Below are positions 11,426 to 24,164 of a stretch of 64,000 nucleotides of DNA, in pieces. The translations under genes were made by a program, and so were the position numbers. Below the pieces are notes generated by a model, which did no database searches, had not been told where the DNA came from, and was given only the letters and a program-made list of their open reading frames with translations. The stretch is from Vanilla planifolia (Eukaryota; Streptophyta; Magnoliopsida; Asparagales; Orchidaceae). Each line of letters begins with the position of its first letter. Within the stretch, counting starts at the first letter, position 1. The stretch lies in the NCBI GenBank assembly GCA_023846275.1, contig CM043869.1, forward strand, positions 14,479,501 to 14,543,500, in the 5' to 3' direction.

Positions 11426-13558
11426 TGCCACACATTGTTTGTCTTTTTTGCTCAATAATAAATATAATTCCAAATAATTAGTTTAAATTAAAGTTTCTAT
11501 ATACACCCATCAATAGAAAAACATATTGACAAAACTAAATCTAAAATTATTTTCAAAATCTTTTTCATGAAATAAAATAATTGTACTATTACTTGCATAT
11601 TGGCTACAACAAAACTTAATATCAATATCTTCTATATAATGTTATAATATATATAATATAATATTCACGATCATCTCTCAACGATAAAGTACTTAACTCA
11701 TACATGATTTTGATCTCTTTTTTTTTGTATATTTATGACATTAGCAATAATATAAGTAAAGAAATAAGTTTTACAAAATTTAATAGATAAATTCAATATA
11801 AAATAATATATTATTATAAAATGATAATAATGAACAATAATAAAAGTAAATATAACATCTCAAGAATACTCATAAATAAATATATCACAAATAAATAATT
11901 AAGTAGTATACTTCATATCATGTGCTAATATATATATATATATATATATATTTATTTATTTATTTTTCATTATAACTAATTTAAATTTTCTCAAATAACC
12001 ATTATATTTTATCCATAATCACATTTTATTTCATCTTTATCTAGCATTTTATTACATCATATTTATACCTCAGTCCATACACATGTTATAACTAACTAGT
12101 CATATTAATCATGTCATGTTTTCAACACATCAAGTATTATACAAATTATTAACAATCTTTAAGAATATCTCCATTATATCATTTTTATACATTAGTCTCT
12201 ATATAAGTATTAGTGGTAATAAAGAATAAGGTATTTGATGTCACAGCATAGCATAGTCTATAACTAGTGCCTATCTAGCCAAGCATCACATATTAATGGC
12301 TCATTATTTGTCATAGTAATTATAGGATAATGTCTTAGAAAAAAACACATTCTACATTTCTTTCTTTTATATCATAATATCTAACTATATTATGCCTCAT
12401 ATCATAACATAATACCAATATAATTGTTATACACATGAGAGACTCATATAGCTTGTGATGGCATGTGCATATTCGTATCTTTATTTTCTATCATCTTTTT
12501 CTTTTCTTATAATTTAGTGTTAGCTTGAGTATATCATATGTTGAATGCAAAGAACCATCCATTAACTCAATAGACTATTTGCTCAAGATCTCACATACCA
12601 TACTCATAAACTTAACATATTATTTGCTTGCTAATATACTTGCATAGCATATTTAATCCACGAGAAGGACATGAGGTGGTTGTGATTTTCACACGTTCAT
12701 GCTCTATCTCATTTCAAGTTTCATGTAAAGCGATTCCTTATGGTCTTTTATACCTCTACAATTAAACAAAGACTTTAATTCCAAGAAAACCTCATAGATT
12801 TTTACTTTAAAACCAACTAAACTTCTAAAATAGAGGTTTTCAACCACAGTTTCCTAACCATACAATAAGGATAGTTGAAGCAAGATTGAACTAAGAAACT
12901 TTATAAATAACTAATCTTTTTACTTCTTTTCATGTTATAAATATCTTAGAATGATTTCTAACTAATTCTTCAAGGCCTCCGACATTTTCTTCTTGCCATA
13001 GCACCCTTTTATTTCTCCTTATTTCTTTGTTTCTCTTAATTCTAGTCATAGCTTTTAGCTTTCTTCTCCAAATATAGCTCTTCTCCTTGTTGGAACCTTT
13101 TGTTGATAACTTCTTTAGTCTTCACTTCTTCCTCACAACTTCCTTAGCTCTCTCATGCTTATTGCAGTTGCTAAAGTGATTATGGATGATAAAAACAACA
13201 TTTCATCCCCAGATTAAGGGTAATACTAACTGGATTATCTAAAAAACAATTAATTTAATACTTAAATTTTGAAAATCCATAACAACATTATTAAAGCTCC
13301 AAAAATTATAAAATAAGTTTCATTGGTTTGTTTGCTTGAGCTCTTTCTAATTAAATGTCCAATTTTAATTTTTTATTTACTTACAAAATTGACACATATT
13401 TCTAAGTAATATCAAAGTTTTATTTTTTATTTTATTTTATTCAATTATCTAAATATAAATTTTATTATATTAAATATATAATTCTAAATTTGTACACATG
13501 GGTTACTTATTTACATATATTATACAAAATATAAAATTTTGAAAAATTACACCATTAT
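11426..13558 (-). repeat. 5' LTR of gypsy-1
   Basis: Homologous to 3,069-5,137, with clear co-linear blocks (12,014-12,500 and 12,540-13,300). It ends on the low side at a TG (CA on the minus strand) beside the primer-binding site. On the high side it ends near 13,551-13,558, where copia gag sequence begins. It contains an (AT)n tract followed by TTTA repeats at about 11,929-11,965. Confidence 0.65.
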
Positions 13559-14752
13559 TGTTGAGCACTTTCTCTTGTTCTTTAATTTTTATCATCTACA
13601 AAATGGATGTTTCCCATTATTTTTGTGTCTAACTCTACAAATTTCTTTCTATTTTTCATCATGTGATTGCTGCACTATTATCAAGGTATCATGTGACATC
13701 TTCTACTAAGAATCTTCTTTTCGAGAGAATAAAAGAGTTTAACATTATTCCTCCTTGTGCATGACAAGTTTTGTCTCTTCATCACTATCGTTCGCTTAGC
13801 ACACATAAGAATAATGCTTATAGTTGCCACTTGAGGAGCACTCTATTTGGTTCCTATTATTTTACTTATAATTTCTCTCACCTCTTCCATGGCTCCTATG
13901 GAAATCCATCTTTCCTCCCTCTTGTGAGATATGTTGCTTACCTCTAATATGACAATTTTCTTTGTCTTGTGCTCAATCTTGACCTCTTTATGACTTTAAC
14001 CCCTTTTACCTCTTTCTAATGTATGCCCTTTATTTGTGAATAACTTCATTTATAAGATCTCCACTTGCTCTTATTGGCCACATTTCATTCTCTTTTTCAT
14101 TGAGTAGCAACATCTCATTCAACATGATGATAGCCATGGACTTTATGTGCTTATACTCCTAAATTGCCACCACTACAATATTAAAATAGGCGATAATGTA
14201 GCATGAAACCTTCTCTACTATTCTCAAATCTTCCACTACTTCTTCAAGCTATTTCATCTAGTTCACTATTGTTAGTATTTGAGTAAAATAGTTTGCAATG
14301 AACTTGCTCTTCTTCATCAAGGGTGACTCAAGCTTAGTTCTTAGAGTTTGAAGTTGTACCTTCTTCACCTTATTTACTTTCATCATGGAGGTTCAAAATA
14401 TATCTCATGCATTATTGGCATCTCATTGATAATCTTCTTAAGCATGTCATCACACAATACTTGATGGATGATAATGATAATACTTTGATCTCTCTTTTTT
14501 TTCTTTTTGTGAAGCTTTCATTTCAACTACTGTGAGAGTATTATCATTGAAGTGCTCATCATGACCCTTTTCAATGATTTGCTATAAACCATGAGACCCA
14601 AAATAGTTTTCACGTGCAGCAAATAATAGTAATAGTTTGTCTTGGTCAATCATGGGCATTAAAATGAGATGTTAAGTTCTTTGGTTGTCACCATAAAACA
14701 GGATATGATATGTAGTAGTTGTTACCACTTTATGTGATGCATTATGAGCCAT
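13559..14752 (-). pseudogene. Ty1/copia gag (UBN2 type) with CCHC remnant
   Basis: A minus-strand copia gag starts with a Met at about 14,752 (MAHNASHKVV). It continues with SHGL..IIEKGHDEHFNDNTLT (the LWDIVEKGYEEP segment), KVKKVQLQTLRTKLESPLMKK (VKKVRLQTLRGEFESLQMKE), VVEDLRIVEK, and then a zinc knuckle remnant CSSSGNYKHYSYVC near 13,800-13,840. Several stops and frameshifts interrupt it, and one cysteine of the knuckle is replaced. The sequence is cut off by the gypsy-1 LTR. It is best explained as the gag of the copia element whose integrase and RT lie at 1.6-3.07 kb, because strand, lineage and order agree; the missing protease and pre-integrase part must have been lost. Two separate copia copies remain possible. 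Confidence 0.8.
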
Positions 14753-15480
14753 CTACTCACAAGAATAAGAAGAGAAAGAAAATTGAAAAATTTTGTTGAA
14801 GCTTGACATGTGCACATTACATAGTTAAATATATCGCATATTTATACAGCAAAAAAATTTAGAACAAACATAATTCATAATTAAAAATAAGAAATATTCT
14901 TTAATAAATTAGCCAATCTTTATTAATGATATATTATTCAAGAAACTTTTAATTAAATATATATTTTTAATAAGGATATTGATATATTACCCTCTTAATT
15001 ATCATACAAATTGAAAGTCAAGACTGTAATGTATACAAATCATTATGTTGGTTTATCTAGATAAATTCAATCTAAAGCATGACTAGAGGAAAAAATATGC
15101 TTTATTCAATAAATTGATGGAATACAATCTAATGATATGTGATGATGTGTTTGTATATATATGTATTTTTAAAATTCTATTCTATCATCTTCTATTCTTT
15201 GCATGTACAAAGAGCTCAAGTTATTTTTTTTAATTTCTTGGAGCCAAAATCATTCCCATTTTAAAAAGAAAAACTGATAGAACTTACACTTAGTTATTAT
15301 GTCATATTAGTATTACAAAGATGATAAATTTTTATATTGAAATGTTCTCCAGATGAGATGATTGTATTCTAATTGATTGGATGAAACTCATCAAATATTG
15401 CAAAGAAGTTTATGATTTAATTTTGTTAAAGTTATTAAATAATAAAAATTATTGTTGGAAGACCTTTCAGCGTTTTCTAA
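14753..15480. other. Region upstream of copia gag, possible LTR remnant
   Basis: This is where the leader and 5' LTR of the minus-strand copia element should lie. I could not find a primer-binding site or an LTR end. The stretch is very AT-rich with no coding signal. Confidence 0.3.
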
Positions 15481-16440
15481 AGTTCAAATAAAAAAAATGA
15501 AAAATAACTCTCTAAGTGTGATGACGACATCAGTGACGCTTGGCAATTAGGATGATGGGAATTCTATCTGTACTAAAGAAATCCTCCCTACAGCATTAAC
15601 TGTTTACATATACATTTATATATATATGCTTTGCCCTTTTGGCTCGAAACCATGTTGACAAACCTGGCTTATGCATGGTTTTTTTGTTATAAAATTAACA
15701 GATCGATGCATCTGCATGTGTTTTCTTGGTTCTTTGTCAATTGTACAAAGGAAACGTTAACATCCAAGTATAGATGTGCAGAATTATTGGTTTAAGTTTC
15801 AGTTATATGGTATAAGGAAGCTTCACGGAAGTACACATCGTAGAATTTTAGGCAACACAGTCAAACGAAGTTTTCTTTGAAATATTCATCATTTGGGAAA
15901 GTTGTGTTCACATCTGCGGGGACTTCATGTTTGTTAAATGTTTCTTACATGGCAAGAATAGTAGTTGTTTCCCTACCGAAAGGGAAGGAAGCTTCGTGGC
16001 TTGTATAACAGAAATTGGAATATTCACTCTAATGAACTTTCTTGTCATCTCATGGAAGCGACAAAGATTTGTTAAACGAAAATGTTGAACAGGTAGAAAA
16101 TAAAACAAGGTATAAAAACGTTACCTGCTCTACAGGTACATTCTTCAACATGATACTTTGTATATCGTGATGTAAAATTTTCTACAAGCACGCATGATAT
16201 GAAGTTCTCTGATGTAAGTAAGACCTTTAGGTAACCGGAACTTTTCCTTTTAAGGACTTTTCAAAACCGTTAGGGATATCACGAAGACTCCAAATTAGGA
16301 ACCCTAGTTTGCACGTCAAGTACACTATGGTAGCATGTTAGGTTGCAAATTAATAAACATTTTAGTACTCCTGAATTGGCTTGACATATATAAACTAATT
16401 TAGCCTTGACATGAATCTATCATGAGCACAAGGAATGACC
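15480..16440. other. Less AT-rich unassigned patch
   Basis: Base composition is visibly less AT-rich than the surroundings (for example GTGATGACGACATCAGTGAC near 15,520). There is no similarity to the retrotransposon domains seen elsewhere. A minus-strand frame of 66 codons at 15,908-16,108 has no recognisable motif. The patch may be low-copy DNA, such as an old untranslated or regulatory region, but no exon, start or splice pattern can be supported. Confidence 0.25.
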
Positions 16441-19400
16441 ATTGAGGGAGGCTTCTACTGTAATTTATCCCGTCTACAGTAATGCTAAAAATTCAAATGT
16501 TGACTTGGATTATCAAAAGCAATCTGCTTGCCAAGTCTTGTTGGAAGTATTTTTTGTTAAAGTTTGTTTATTCACTTGTTTAATTTATGAGAAAATAAAA
16601 AAAATTAAGTCCATTTTTGCCAAATCCAAGAACCTAAAGGCAAAAACTAAAAAGATATTTAAGTTTTTCTTGTTGAACCTAGGAGCATAAGGGTGAAAAA
16701 GGAAAAAAATTATTTGTTCTACTTCTTGATTTTTAATACCACAATTACATTTTTTTTCAAACATTTTGATCTTTCTAGAATGCATTGCTATCAAGGCAAG
16801 CTGTTGCATAAAATCTATATAATATCAAGGCTTATATGAGCTATAAAAATTGCAAGATGGATGACTTAAATGATGACCTAGGAATGCATCAAGTCTTTTG
16901 GAATTAATTACTATTGGAGTGAACTTGACGTGAGACTACAATAGGATTTAGAGCAACTCTTTGTAGGCATCTAGTAAGGCCTAATCCATGGGTTGAATCA
17001 CAAATTACAACTTTCCAAGAAAAGATTTCATTTTAAAGGAGGTTCTTTAATAATTGCATTGCATCTAGATGAGTCAATAGGATAACATTTATAAGGAGAA
17101 CTACCATAAATCACATCAAATTTGTGAGGAAGACTCTTTTACTTATCACTTAATTAGTAATCTATTTTAGGTCCCTTGAATCTAAGACGCACGTCTAGCC
17201 TCTCTTTTCCTTGCATTTCTTACCTTCATTTGATTTAAAATTGGAACTCCTTAAAATTTGTTATTTGTTTCTTAGTTGTCCATAGACTTAACTATTTTGA
17301 ATGTGAATTAATGGAGTCATATAAATTATGAATGAATGAAATTCTATTGGTTGGATTAAAAAACTTGTACGTGTAAGAATAAGTTACATTCCTCTATTTC
17401 TCTAGGTTTAGCTTGGAAGCCAACCTTCTCTTTCCCCTTCCCTTATTTCCTCTTTCACTTATTCAATTTACACAGTAGCTTAACCCCTCTACTTGAAAAG
17501 CACATTATCACCTCCTCTGCTCACATAAAAAAAACCTCTCAAACCCTAACTTCTACCTTCATTTTTAAACCTTATTATGTCCCCATCTTAAATGATTGTT
17601 GCCATTGACACCCTTTCAAGCCCTAGCCAACCCTCACCTCCCAACTCATTTCTAAGCTTTCATCAACCTCTCAAACAAATCTCTCTTAAAAAAGCCTTAA
17701 CCCAATTTTTTTTATTAAAGAAATATCCAAACTCTTTTTTAAACCACAACCTTTAGGCATTCTCTGTATCTTAGCACTAGCTAAATTTCAAGACCACCAG
17801 ATAACTTCCATGGTCAAACCCTCTCATCCTTTTACAAGTTCATATCATTATTTGTATTCTTTCTCTCTTATAGATAACCAAGGCACTCAACATCGTCAAA
17901 ATCGTTAGAGGATCTTTATCAATGTACAAATGATCATTCTTTAAAAAAACTTTTGTTTTGTTGATGAAAGAGTACTAATATCCTCTTTGTTTGAGAGTAT
18001 ATACACTTTTTGTTTAGTTGACCATCACTATTCCTATTTATGTTACAAAGAATGACTTAGTGCAATTTTTATATCAAGTTATTTGTATTATAAATTTCTT
18101 TTTGCAATAATACTTGAGACCTATGCCCTTTGCAATTAGCAAATTAGCATACTTTTTATATATAAATAGTCTTTAATTAAAATGACTTGGTAGAGACTAA
18201 TAATGTCTATTGTTTCTTATTGATAATTTTTTCAATTCTAATGTGACACATGTTTAGCACAATAATATACTTAGTTTGATTTAGTTATATCATTATTATT
18301 ATGTTAATAGAAACGTAAACTAGGTTTAATCATAGACAATTGATGATATCATTTGTTTTATTGATAATGATGCTACTATATATGCAATATTCAAATAAAA
18401 TCATTGTATTTTTCATAGCAATTACTCTTATTATTTCAATGAACTTGATAAAGATACAATTTGTTAGGGGATGCCAATGCCAACTATTACGAATCTCTCT
18501 TACATTATAGAAAAATAATTTCTGATAACCATAGAGATAAATCACTTATATTTGACTATTCAAGATTAAAGTACTTGTTAAGCAAAATAAAATAATGTGC
18601 AACATGAGGTTGAAAAGGATGATAAACTAGGCCACCCATATAGAAAAAATAGAAGAAGAACATAGACATTAAGATTTTAACAAAAATCCAAATTAAAGAA
18701 ATCTATGGTCACATCCTCAAAGGCCTTTATTAAAAATTTCAACAATTTTTTAATTTCTCTCATAGTTTTACTCTTATTCATATAATGGTAAAGTTATCAC
18801 AACAATCTTAACCCTTAGAAGTGAGGAAGAAGATTAAGATTTTCTTATGTGCAAACTTTTTACTTGGTTCTTGCACTAATAAACTTCTATTTATATACCA
18901 CAAAGGAGTATTTGCCACATTTCCAAACTGGAGAATGATCAATGACATTCCACAGGAATCAAATATCGACATTTCTATGTCATAATCTCTTGTTATCCTA
19001 CTTTCAAGAAGGCATATTAATAATGCAACATATAAATATATGTGTTGACAATATTTATGACTTTTGTGATATATCCATCTTTCTACATGTTTTCATACAT
19101 AAAAATATGTTGTTTCAATTACTTTTTTATCATACACTTTAAGACAACTTTCACATGAACTAATATTACATCGTTGGTTCCAAACAATCTCTCATTTAGA
19201 GATTGATAGCTCCTAAAAGAGTTGTGACATAAGAGTTATCCCTTTAAGTACAACTTTTGTACCTTTAGACACTATTATTTTTATGCTATATAACAAACAT
19301 GTATAAAGTATTAGTTTAAGTTTTGTAACCATTTTGGTTAAATGCCTATTAGATGAATTTTTAATAACATTATTTCTTTGTTAGCATCAAACTTGTCTTT

Positions 19401-20924
19401 ATACTAAGCTTTTATGGTTAAGAAAGCTTTAGTATTGAAATTGTGACATACAGTTTATTGTTGTATTACTGGTCATATATACAAAAGTAAAGGTTTAATG
19501 AGGATGGGTGGTACACGTTACCATAGCTAAATGCATTAATTGGTTAAAAAAATTGCTTAATGATCTAACCCATAACTCTTGAAAAGTTGTTTGAAATGTG
19601 GCTCCCTAACAAATTTTTATAAAGTTGCTAAATGTGATTTAGTTTAGTTTAGATTGGGTCAATTTGATGATTATGATTAGGGCTTATTTTCTTTCAATTC
19701 AACCAGATAGAGGCAATGTAGGCATTATCATGTGAAGGTTGATGGTAAACACTGGGATTGTTATTGGAAGTTGTACTTGTGGAAGATAAAACATGTGAGG
19801 TTGGAGAAAATGGCTTAGCAAATGATGGTATCATCATGAAGTGACAGTAATGCAACCCATTCAAGCTTGAGCTAATATAAAGAATTCCAAGGCTAGGAAA
19901 AATTTGTGAATGGAGTCAGTTCATATTGGAGTTTGCATGGGTGATAGTGGAGCAACTTGACTGTTATTGGCTAGGGATGCAGATGGCAACCCAAATAGGT
20001 GAAACCCATTAAAAGAAAAGTGGTCAAGATCATTAAAGATGATAATGGAAAGGGAAAAGATTTCAATGATGGAAATATAAGCACAAATCATAACTTAAAT
20101 AAATTTTGATTCATAATACGAAAGAAAGGTAGAGTTGGATTGTAACTAAGTGTGTGCATGCATGCACCACATGAAATCACGATTTCTAAAAATAGCAAAG
20201 CTAACAAGAACTCTTTTCTTTTTTTCATTCCATAATAAGTATTTAAATAACTTGTAAATAGGAAGTCATAGACCAAAACTAGAATGACAAAAAAAAAACC
20301 CAATCTAACAAAATGATGCTAAAATAAAATATGAACAAAAAATAAATAAAAAATTCATTACATAAACCATTGAAAACTTATAAAGAATTACAAATAATAC
20401 TTAATTAAGAAAAAAACCTATATGGGCCCATTATGGACCTTGTATACGATATGGTCTATTGTTATTGAAAAAAACATAATTTTATCATCCTATGATCCAT
20501 TAAATTTGAGGTTCTCTTTAAACCATATTTTTTTTCTCTAAAATTGGTTTGATGTGTCCTTAAATTACATTATCATGTTCCTCTAAGAAAAAGAGAAGCC
20601 ATTTAGTTGCTTCCAAATTCTTTTGGCCTTGACTGGCTAAGATACGACGAATAACTTTCATTGTATATGCAATGCTCAGTCCATTATAGACTATAGAACA
20701 CATATGATTTCTTATTACTAAGATGTACAACATTTTTTTCATGAACACTCACTCTTCTTATATGCATAATGAATGTTCTCTATTTAAGTTAAAAATACTC
20801 CTAAAAGAAGATTAGTAGATTTGGCATATGAAATTTACATCAACAATCCTGTAAACATATTTTTGATACAATAACCTTTAATTTTCAACATATTTATTTA
20901 TTGAAATTCTCATCTTAAGAATCT
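16441..20924. other. AT-rich DNA with no recognisable gene
   Basis: Neither strand shows domain motifs of copia, gypsy, LINE or host proteins. An 82-codon plus-strand frame (16,442-16,690) and a 74-codon frame opposite it are lysine- and phenylalanine-rich products of an A/T-rich tract and lack any motif. The pyrimidine-rich text near 17,500-17,700 resembles LTR or untranslated sequence but has no partner copy in the window. Confidence 0.35.
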
Positions 20925-21297
20925 AATATTTAATTAAGGGAAATTTCAAGAATTTGTATTCCCTTTAAATAAAAACGTTATAAATACTTGTATTCATTAC
21001 ATTTTTCGTTCCAAATGACATCCAAGTTTTATGAAATTATTTTTAAAATTGGTTACACATTTAACTCTTCATTTCTACACTAGCTCTATAATTGTTTTAC
21101 TATATTTGATATTTTTTAATAGTTTTATTATTAAATATGTTTTATAATTAAAATATATTGTTTCATAATAATTCTTGGACTTTTATTTTATGACTAAATA
21201 ATACCTAAGTTTAACAAAATTATTAGTATTATATTCCTTTTAATTTCTTTTTATGTTTGATGTTTACCTCCCTCTTTCTTAGAGTCATATCATATAA
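20925..21297 (-). repeat. Truncated 3' LTR of gypsy-2
   Basis: Aligns with 25,745-26,098: TTTAATTAAGGGAAATTTCA against TAATTAAGGAAAATTTTAGG at one end, and GAGTCATATCATATAA against AAGTCATCTAACATAACA at the other. Homology stops abruptly below 20,925, so the remaining 1.5 kb of this LTR is gone or replaced. Confidence 0.7.
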
Positions 21298-21300
21298 GAA

Positions 21301-21315
21301 TTTTCTTCTCCTTAT
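21301..21315 (-). other. Polypurine tract of gypsy-2
   Basis: On the minus strand this reads ATAAGGAGAAGAAAA. It follows the text AAATTTTGAGGACAAAATTC, typical of the pol end of chromoviruses (FEDEIL), and precedes the 3' LTR start. Confidence 0.6.
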
Positions 21316-21829
21316 AAGAATTTTGTCCTCAAAATTTAGAATAAATATAAATAATTTTTTTCTTTTTTTTTAACTTTCAAGAGGCTTCTTGTCTTGTTTG
21401 ATTAACCAACTATACCTTGATCATTCAAATGTTCTTTTTCAAGGCCATTAAAAGGTTTATTTATTTCTTGGTAAATTTTAGTTATCCAAGGATATATAGA
21501 ATAGCTAGTTCCATGTGCTACATGTAATAAGATTTTCATCTATTCTTAGTCAAAATATACAACCTATTTTTTATTCTCATTCAAATTAAAGTTGATCTCT
21601 TGGCTATCAAAGATCTTAATTTTTAGGTTTTTTTTACTTCGGTGTCATTGTTTTAAACTTTTTTGAGTTCTTATGGCCAATCTATTAAAATTTCCAGTTG
21701 TACAAAATTTCCTTTATTTGGAGGGAACATTGCATTTGAGTTATCGTAATGTTTAGCAATGCTTCTTCTCATTTAGTCATTATGCTATTAAGACATTTTC
21801 TACTACTTAGAGTATTTGTAGCCATATTA

Positions 21830-22130
21830 ACTTCCCAAGATGACATATGATTTCCAAATCATAATTCTTAATTAAATCCAGTCATCTCATCTATCTCAAA
21901 TTTGGTCTCTTTTAAATAAAAATATATTTGCGATTGTTGAATTGAATATATTCAACTTTTGACCCACATAAGTAATGTCCTTATATTTCTAATGCAAAAA
22001 TAATGCCAACCAAATCCGAATAAGGTATTGAATAATTATGTTTGTGAAGCTATGGCTACTTGAAAATATATGGTATAACAATTTTATTCTACATTAAAAT
22101 TTCCTAAATTTTATGAATTTTTTGCAACCC
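21830..22130 (-). pseudogene. RNase H fragment of gypsy-2
   Basis: Minus-strand frames give HKHNYSIPYSDLVGIIFALE followed by GHYLCGSKVEY, matching the [28 protein letters not shown].K.E stretch. Further on, NMATNTLSSRK corresponds to NVVADALSRKS. Many stops. The fragment ends the recognisable pol; the integrase that should follow is absent. Confidence 0.7.
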
Positions 22131-23479
22131 ATGTTGATGCTTATGTAATAGCAAAATAGTGTAAATAGCCATGTGAATCCTTTTTTGAAACATAAACATT
22201 AAGACAAATCAATATGTAACAACATAATCAATTTGGTTATCAAAATAGTATGCAACTTAACAACCATCCTATTACATCAAGCATCACCAAATCTCTCTTT
22301 TGAGAATTTATAAATCCTATTTACTAGGGATTCTAAATTTTTATGTCATTGAATATCAAACATATATATCATAAAATGCATAGTTACACTACCTCAAATT
22401 TCAAATTAGTTTTCATGCATAGGGACTTGAATTCTTTCTATTATAATCATTCATGAACTTCATCAAGTTAAAATTTTTTCTTCCTCTATTTGGCCCTTTT
22501 TCTAGGTTATCGATTAAAAGATAAAACCCTAATTTCTTCCCTTTATAACAGCAAACCTTAATTCTCCTCAATTGCACATATGGTTTCTCTCTCTCTCACT
22601 TCAATGCAACAACCAAGCCTTGCACGTAGCCAGAACCCCTTCTATGGTTTTCAATGGTGACCTTTCATATTCTTGACCACTTGCATTTCGCTCTTTCCTC
22701 AATGCATGAAACTACAATAGAGTGAAGTTTAACCTTACTTGGCATCTTCTCAAATTCTCTACTTATTACTTCATAATGATGACCATTTCATATGATTTCA
22801 TTCTTTGATTAATAAAAACTTAGGCATGCTATTTTTTTAGTAAAATAGAAAATATATATTTAAGTTTTAATTAAAATCTTAAGTTTATACTTATTTTTTT
22901 AAAATTTTTAATCTAAACGACTTTCAAAAATTTGTCACCTAATCTTAAAATTGTTTGCCGATCAAACTCTACTTGTCATAAAAGTTTTGTATTTTTTTAC
23001 ATCATTTGATATTCGAAAAAGTAATTACTTTTAATCACATCTAGAGATATTGGATCCTCTCTTTGCATGATTGTGACATCTACATTAGAGTTATAGAAGC
23101 TTTTATTTTCCTCTTAAGAAAAGAATTATAGTTTTGTCTTCTAATAATAGAACCTTGAAGAATAAACCCCCTACCATTAGCTTCATCACCTTTTGTAGAT
23201 CTTCTCATATTGGATAATCTCAAGAATAATGTCCATTTTCCTTATATACAAAAATTTCAATGCCCTTTTTGTTACATTCTCCCTAGTGATATTTGTTACA
23301 AATCTAGACTTTCCTCATGAAGATGATCCTATAAATGGTTGTGGATTTTGGGATCTTAAACCATATATCATTATGCTTTTAAACTTTTTTTTTCACTGTG
23401 AGGTGGAAATGAATATTTTCTTTTCTTAGATTCTTTTTTTGCTTCCATAGTGGCTTGGTCCTTCTTTGTCTATTAAGTG
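22131..23479. other. Unassigned middle of gypsy-2
   Basis: Between gag and RNase H I see no readable protease or RT motifs. A more balanced, pyrimidine-rich patch at 22,480-22,700 looks like untranslated or LTR-type sequence and could be a fragment of another insertion. A 66-codon frame at 23,229-23,429 has no motif. Confidence 0.35.
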
Positions 23480-24060
23480 ATTTCCTTTAATCATTTATTT
23501 GAAGAGAATTGTGTCAATGTCATTATACTTCGTATAAAGTCTTCCAATTCTTTCTTGAACATGTAGAACTTTCATGCTTTTATTTTTATGATCTCAAGGG
23601 CATACCTTACAAATATATAAAACATTTGTTCATATTCTAAAATAATCAATTCTCTATGTAGTAGTCTTATTAATTTGTCATGTATATTGTCCTTAGTTGA
23701 CTCTGGATACATACCATCCCTAGAACATTAAGTAAAATTCTTTCTAGGATATTACCAAGTTTGCTCTACCTTTGAACGTAAGCTTTTGTTGTCCTTATAA
23801 CCAATGATTGGTAGCATCATCCAAAGTACCACTAATGATTTCTCTTATTTTCTTGATAAACCATGTTGTTAAACAGAATTTCTGTCCTTTCTAGCTAAGC
23901 CTCTACTTGGGTAAGATTAATTATATCTACAAAATGTTTTTGATGAAGTTTTTAAAATAGCTCCATTATTTAATCCACTAGATATAAGCCAATTGGCCTC
24001 CTTGTCATTATAGGTGATATCTCTTTATAGGCTCGCATCTTAGATGTCATTTCTTCTATC
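23480..24060 (-). pseudogene. Gag capsid region of gypsy-2
   Basis: The minus-strand reading LDDATNHWL, then YPESTKDNIHDKLIRLLHRE, then LEYEQMFYIFVRYALEII matches the Ty3/gypsy gag pattern of GEA..WW, then Y.P.S.R....EF..L.Q, then EYE..F..LSRYAP. Frameshifts and stops interrupt it. Its position next to the 5' LTR and primer site is as expected. Confidence 0.7.
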
Positions 24061-24146
24061 TCTTAACCTCTTTCCTCTTAAGATGACTCTTATCCCAATT
24101 CATTACTTATACTGTTTACTTTATTTTGTGGATCATGATTTCTAGA

Positions 24147-24162
24147 GCTTATCCTACAACTT
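24147..24162 (-). other. Degenerate primer-binding site of gypsy-2
   Basis: Plus-strand text TCTAGAGCTTATCCTACAAC lies where the complement of the tRNA-Met primer site (GAGCTCTGATACCA) is expected. Only the AGAGCT part and a few further bases agree, so this is a positional call. Confidence 0.35.
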
Positions 24163-24164
24163 AA

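Larger units (their letters stand above)
3069..13558 (-). mobile_element. Nested Ty3/gypsy chromovirus-like LTR retrotransposon (gypsy-1)
   Basis: A minus-strand gypsy element of about 10.5 kb, with homologous LTRs at both ends and decayed gag, protease, RT, RNase H and integrase in the usual gypsy order (integrase after RNase H). A chromodomain-like tail and a CCHC gag suggest a Tekay/Del-type chromovirus. It sits between two parts of a minus-strand copia element, which indicates nesting. LTR ends were placed by comparing the two LTRs and by the primer-binding and polypurine sites, so they are approximate by tens of bases. No convincing 5-bp target duplication was found at these ends. Every coding domain carries stops and frameshifts, so the element is dead and old. 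The two LTRs differ by several large indels: about 350 extra bases near 3,720-4,070 in the 3' LTR, and about 440 extra bases at the low-coordinate end of the 5' LTR. Confidence 0.8.

Noticed and set aside
16442-16809. Overlapping 82- and 74-codon frames on opposite strands
   Set aside because: Composition is dominated by Lys, Phe and Ile from A/T runs, with no motif and no codon signature.
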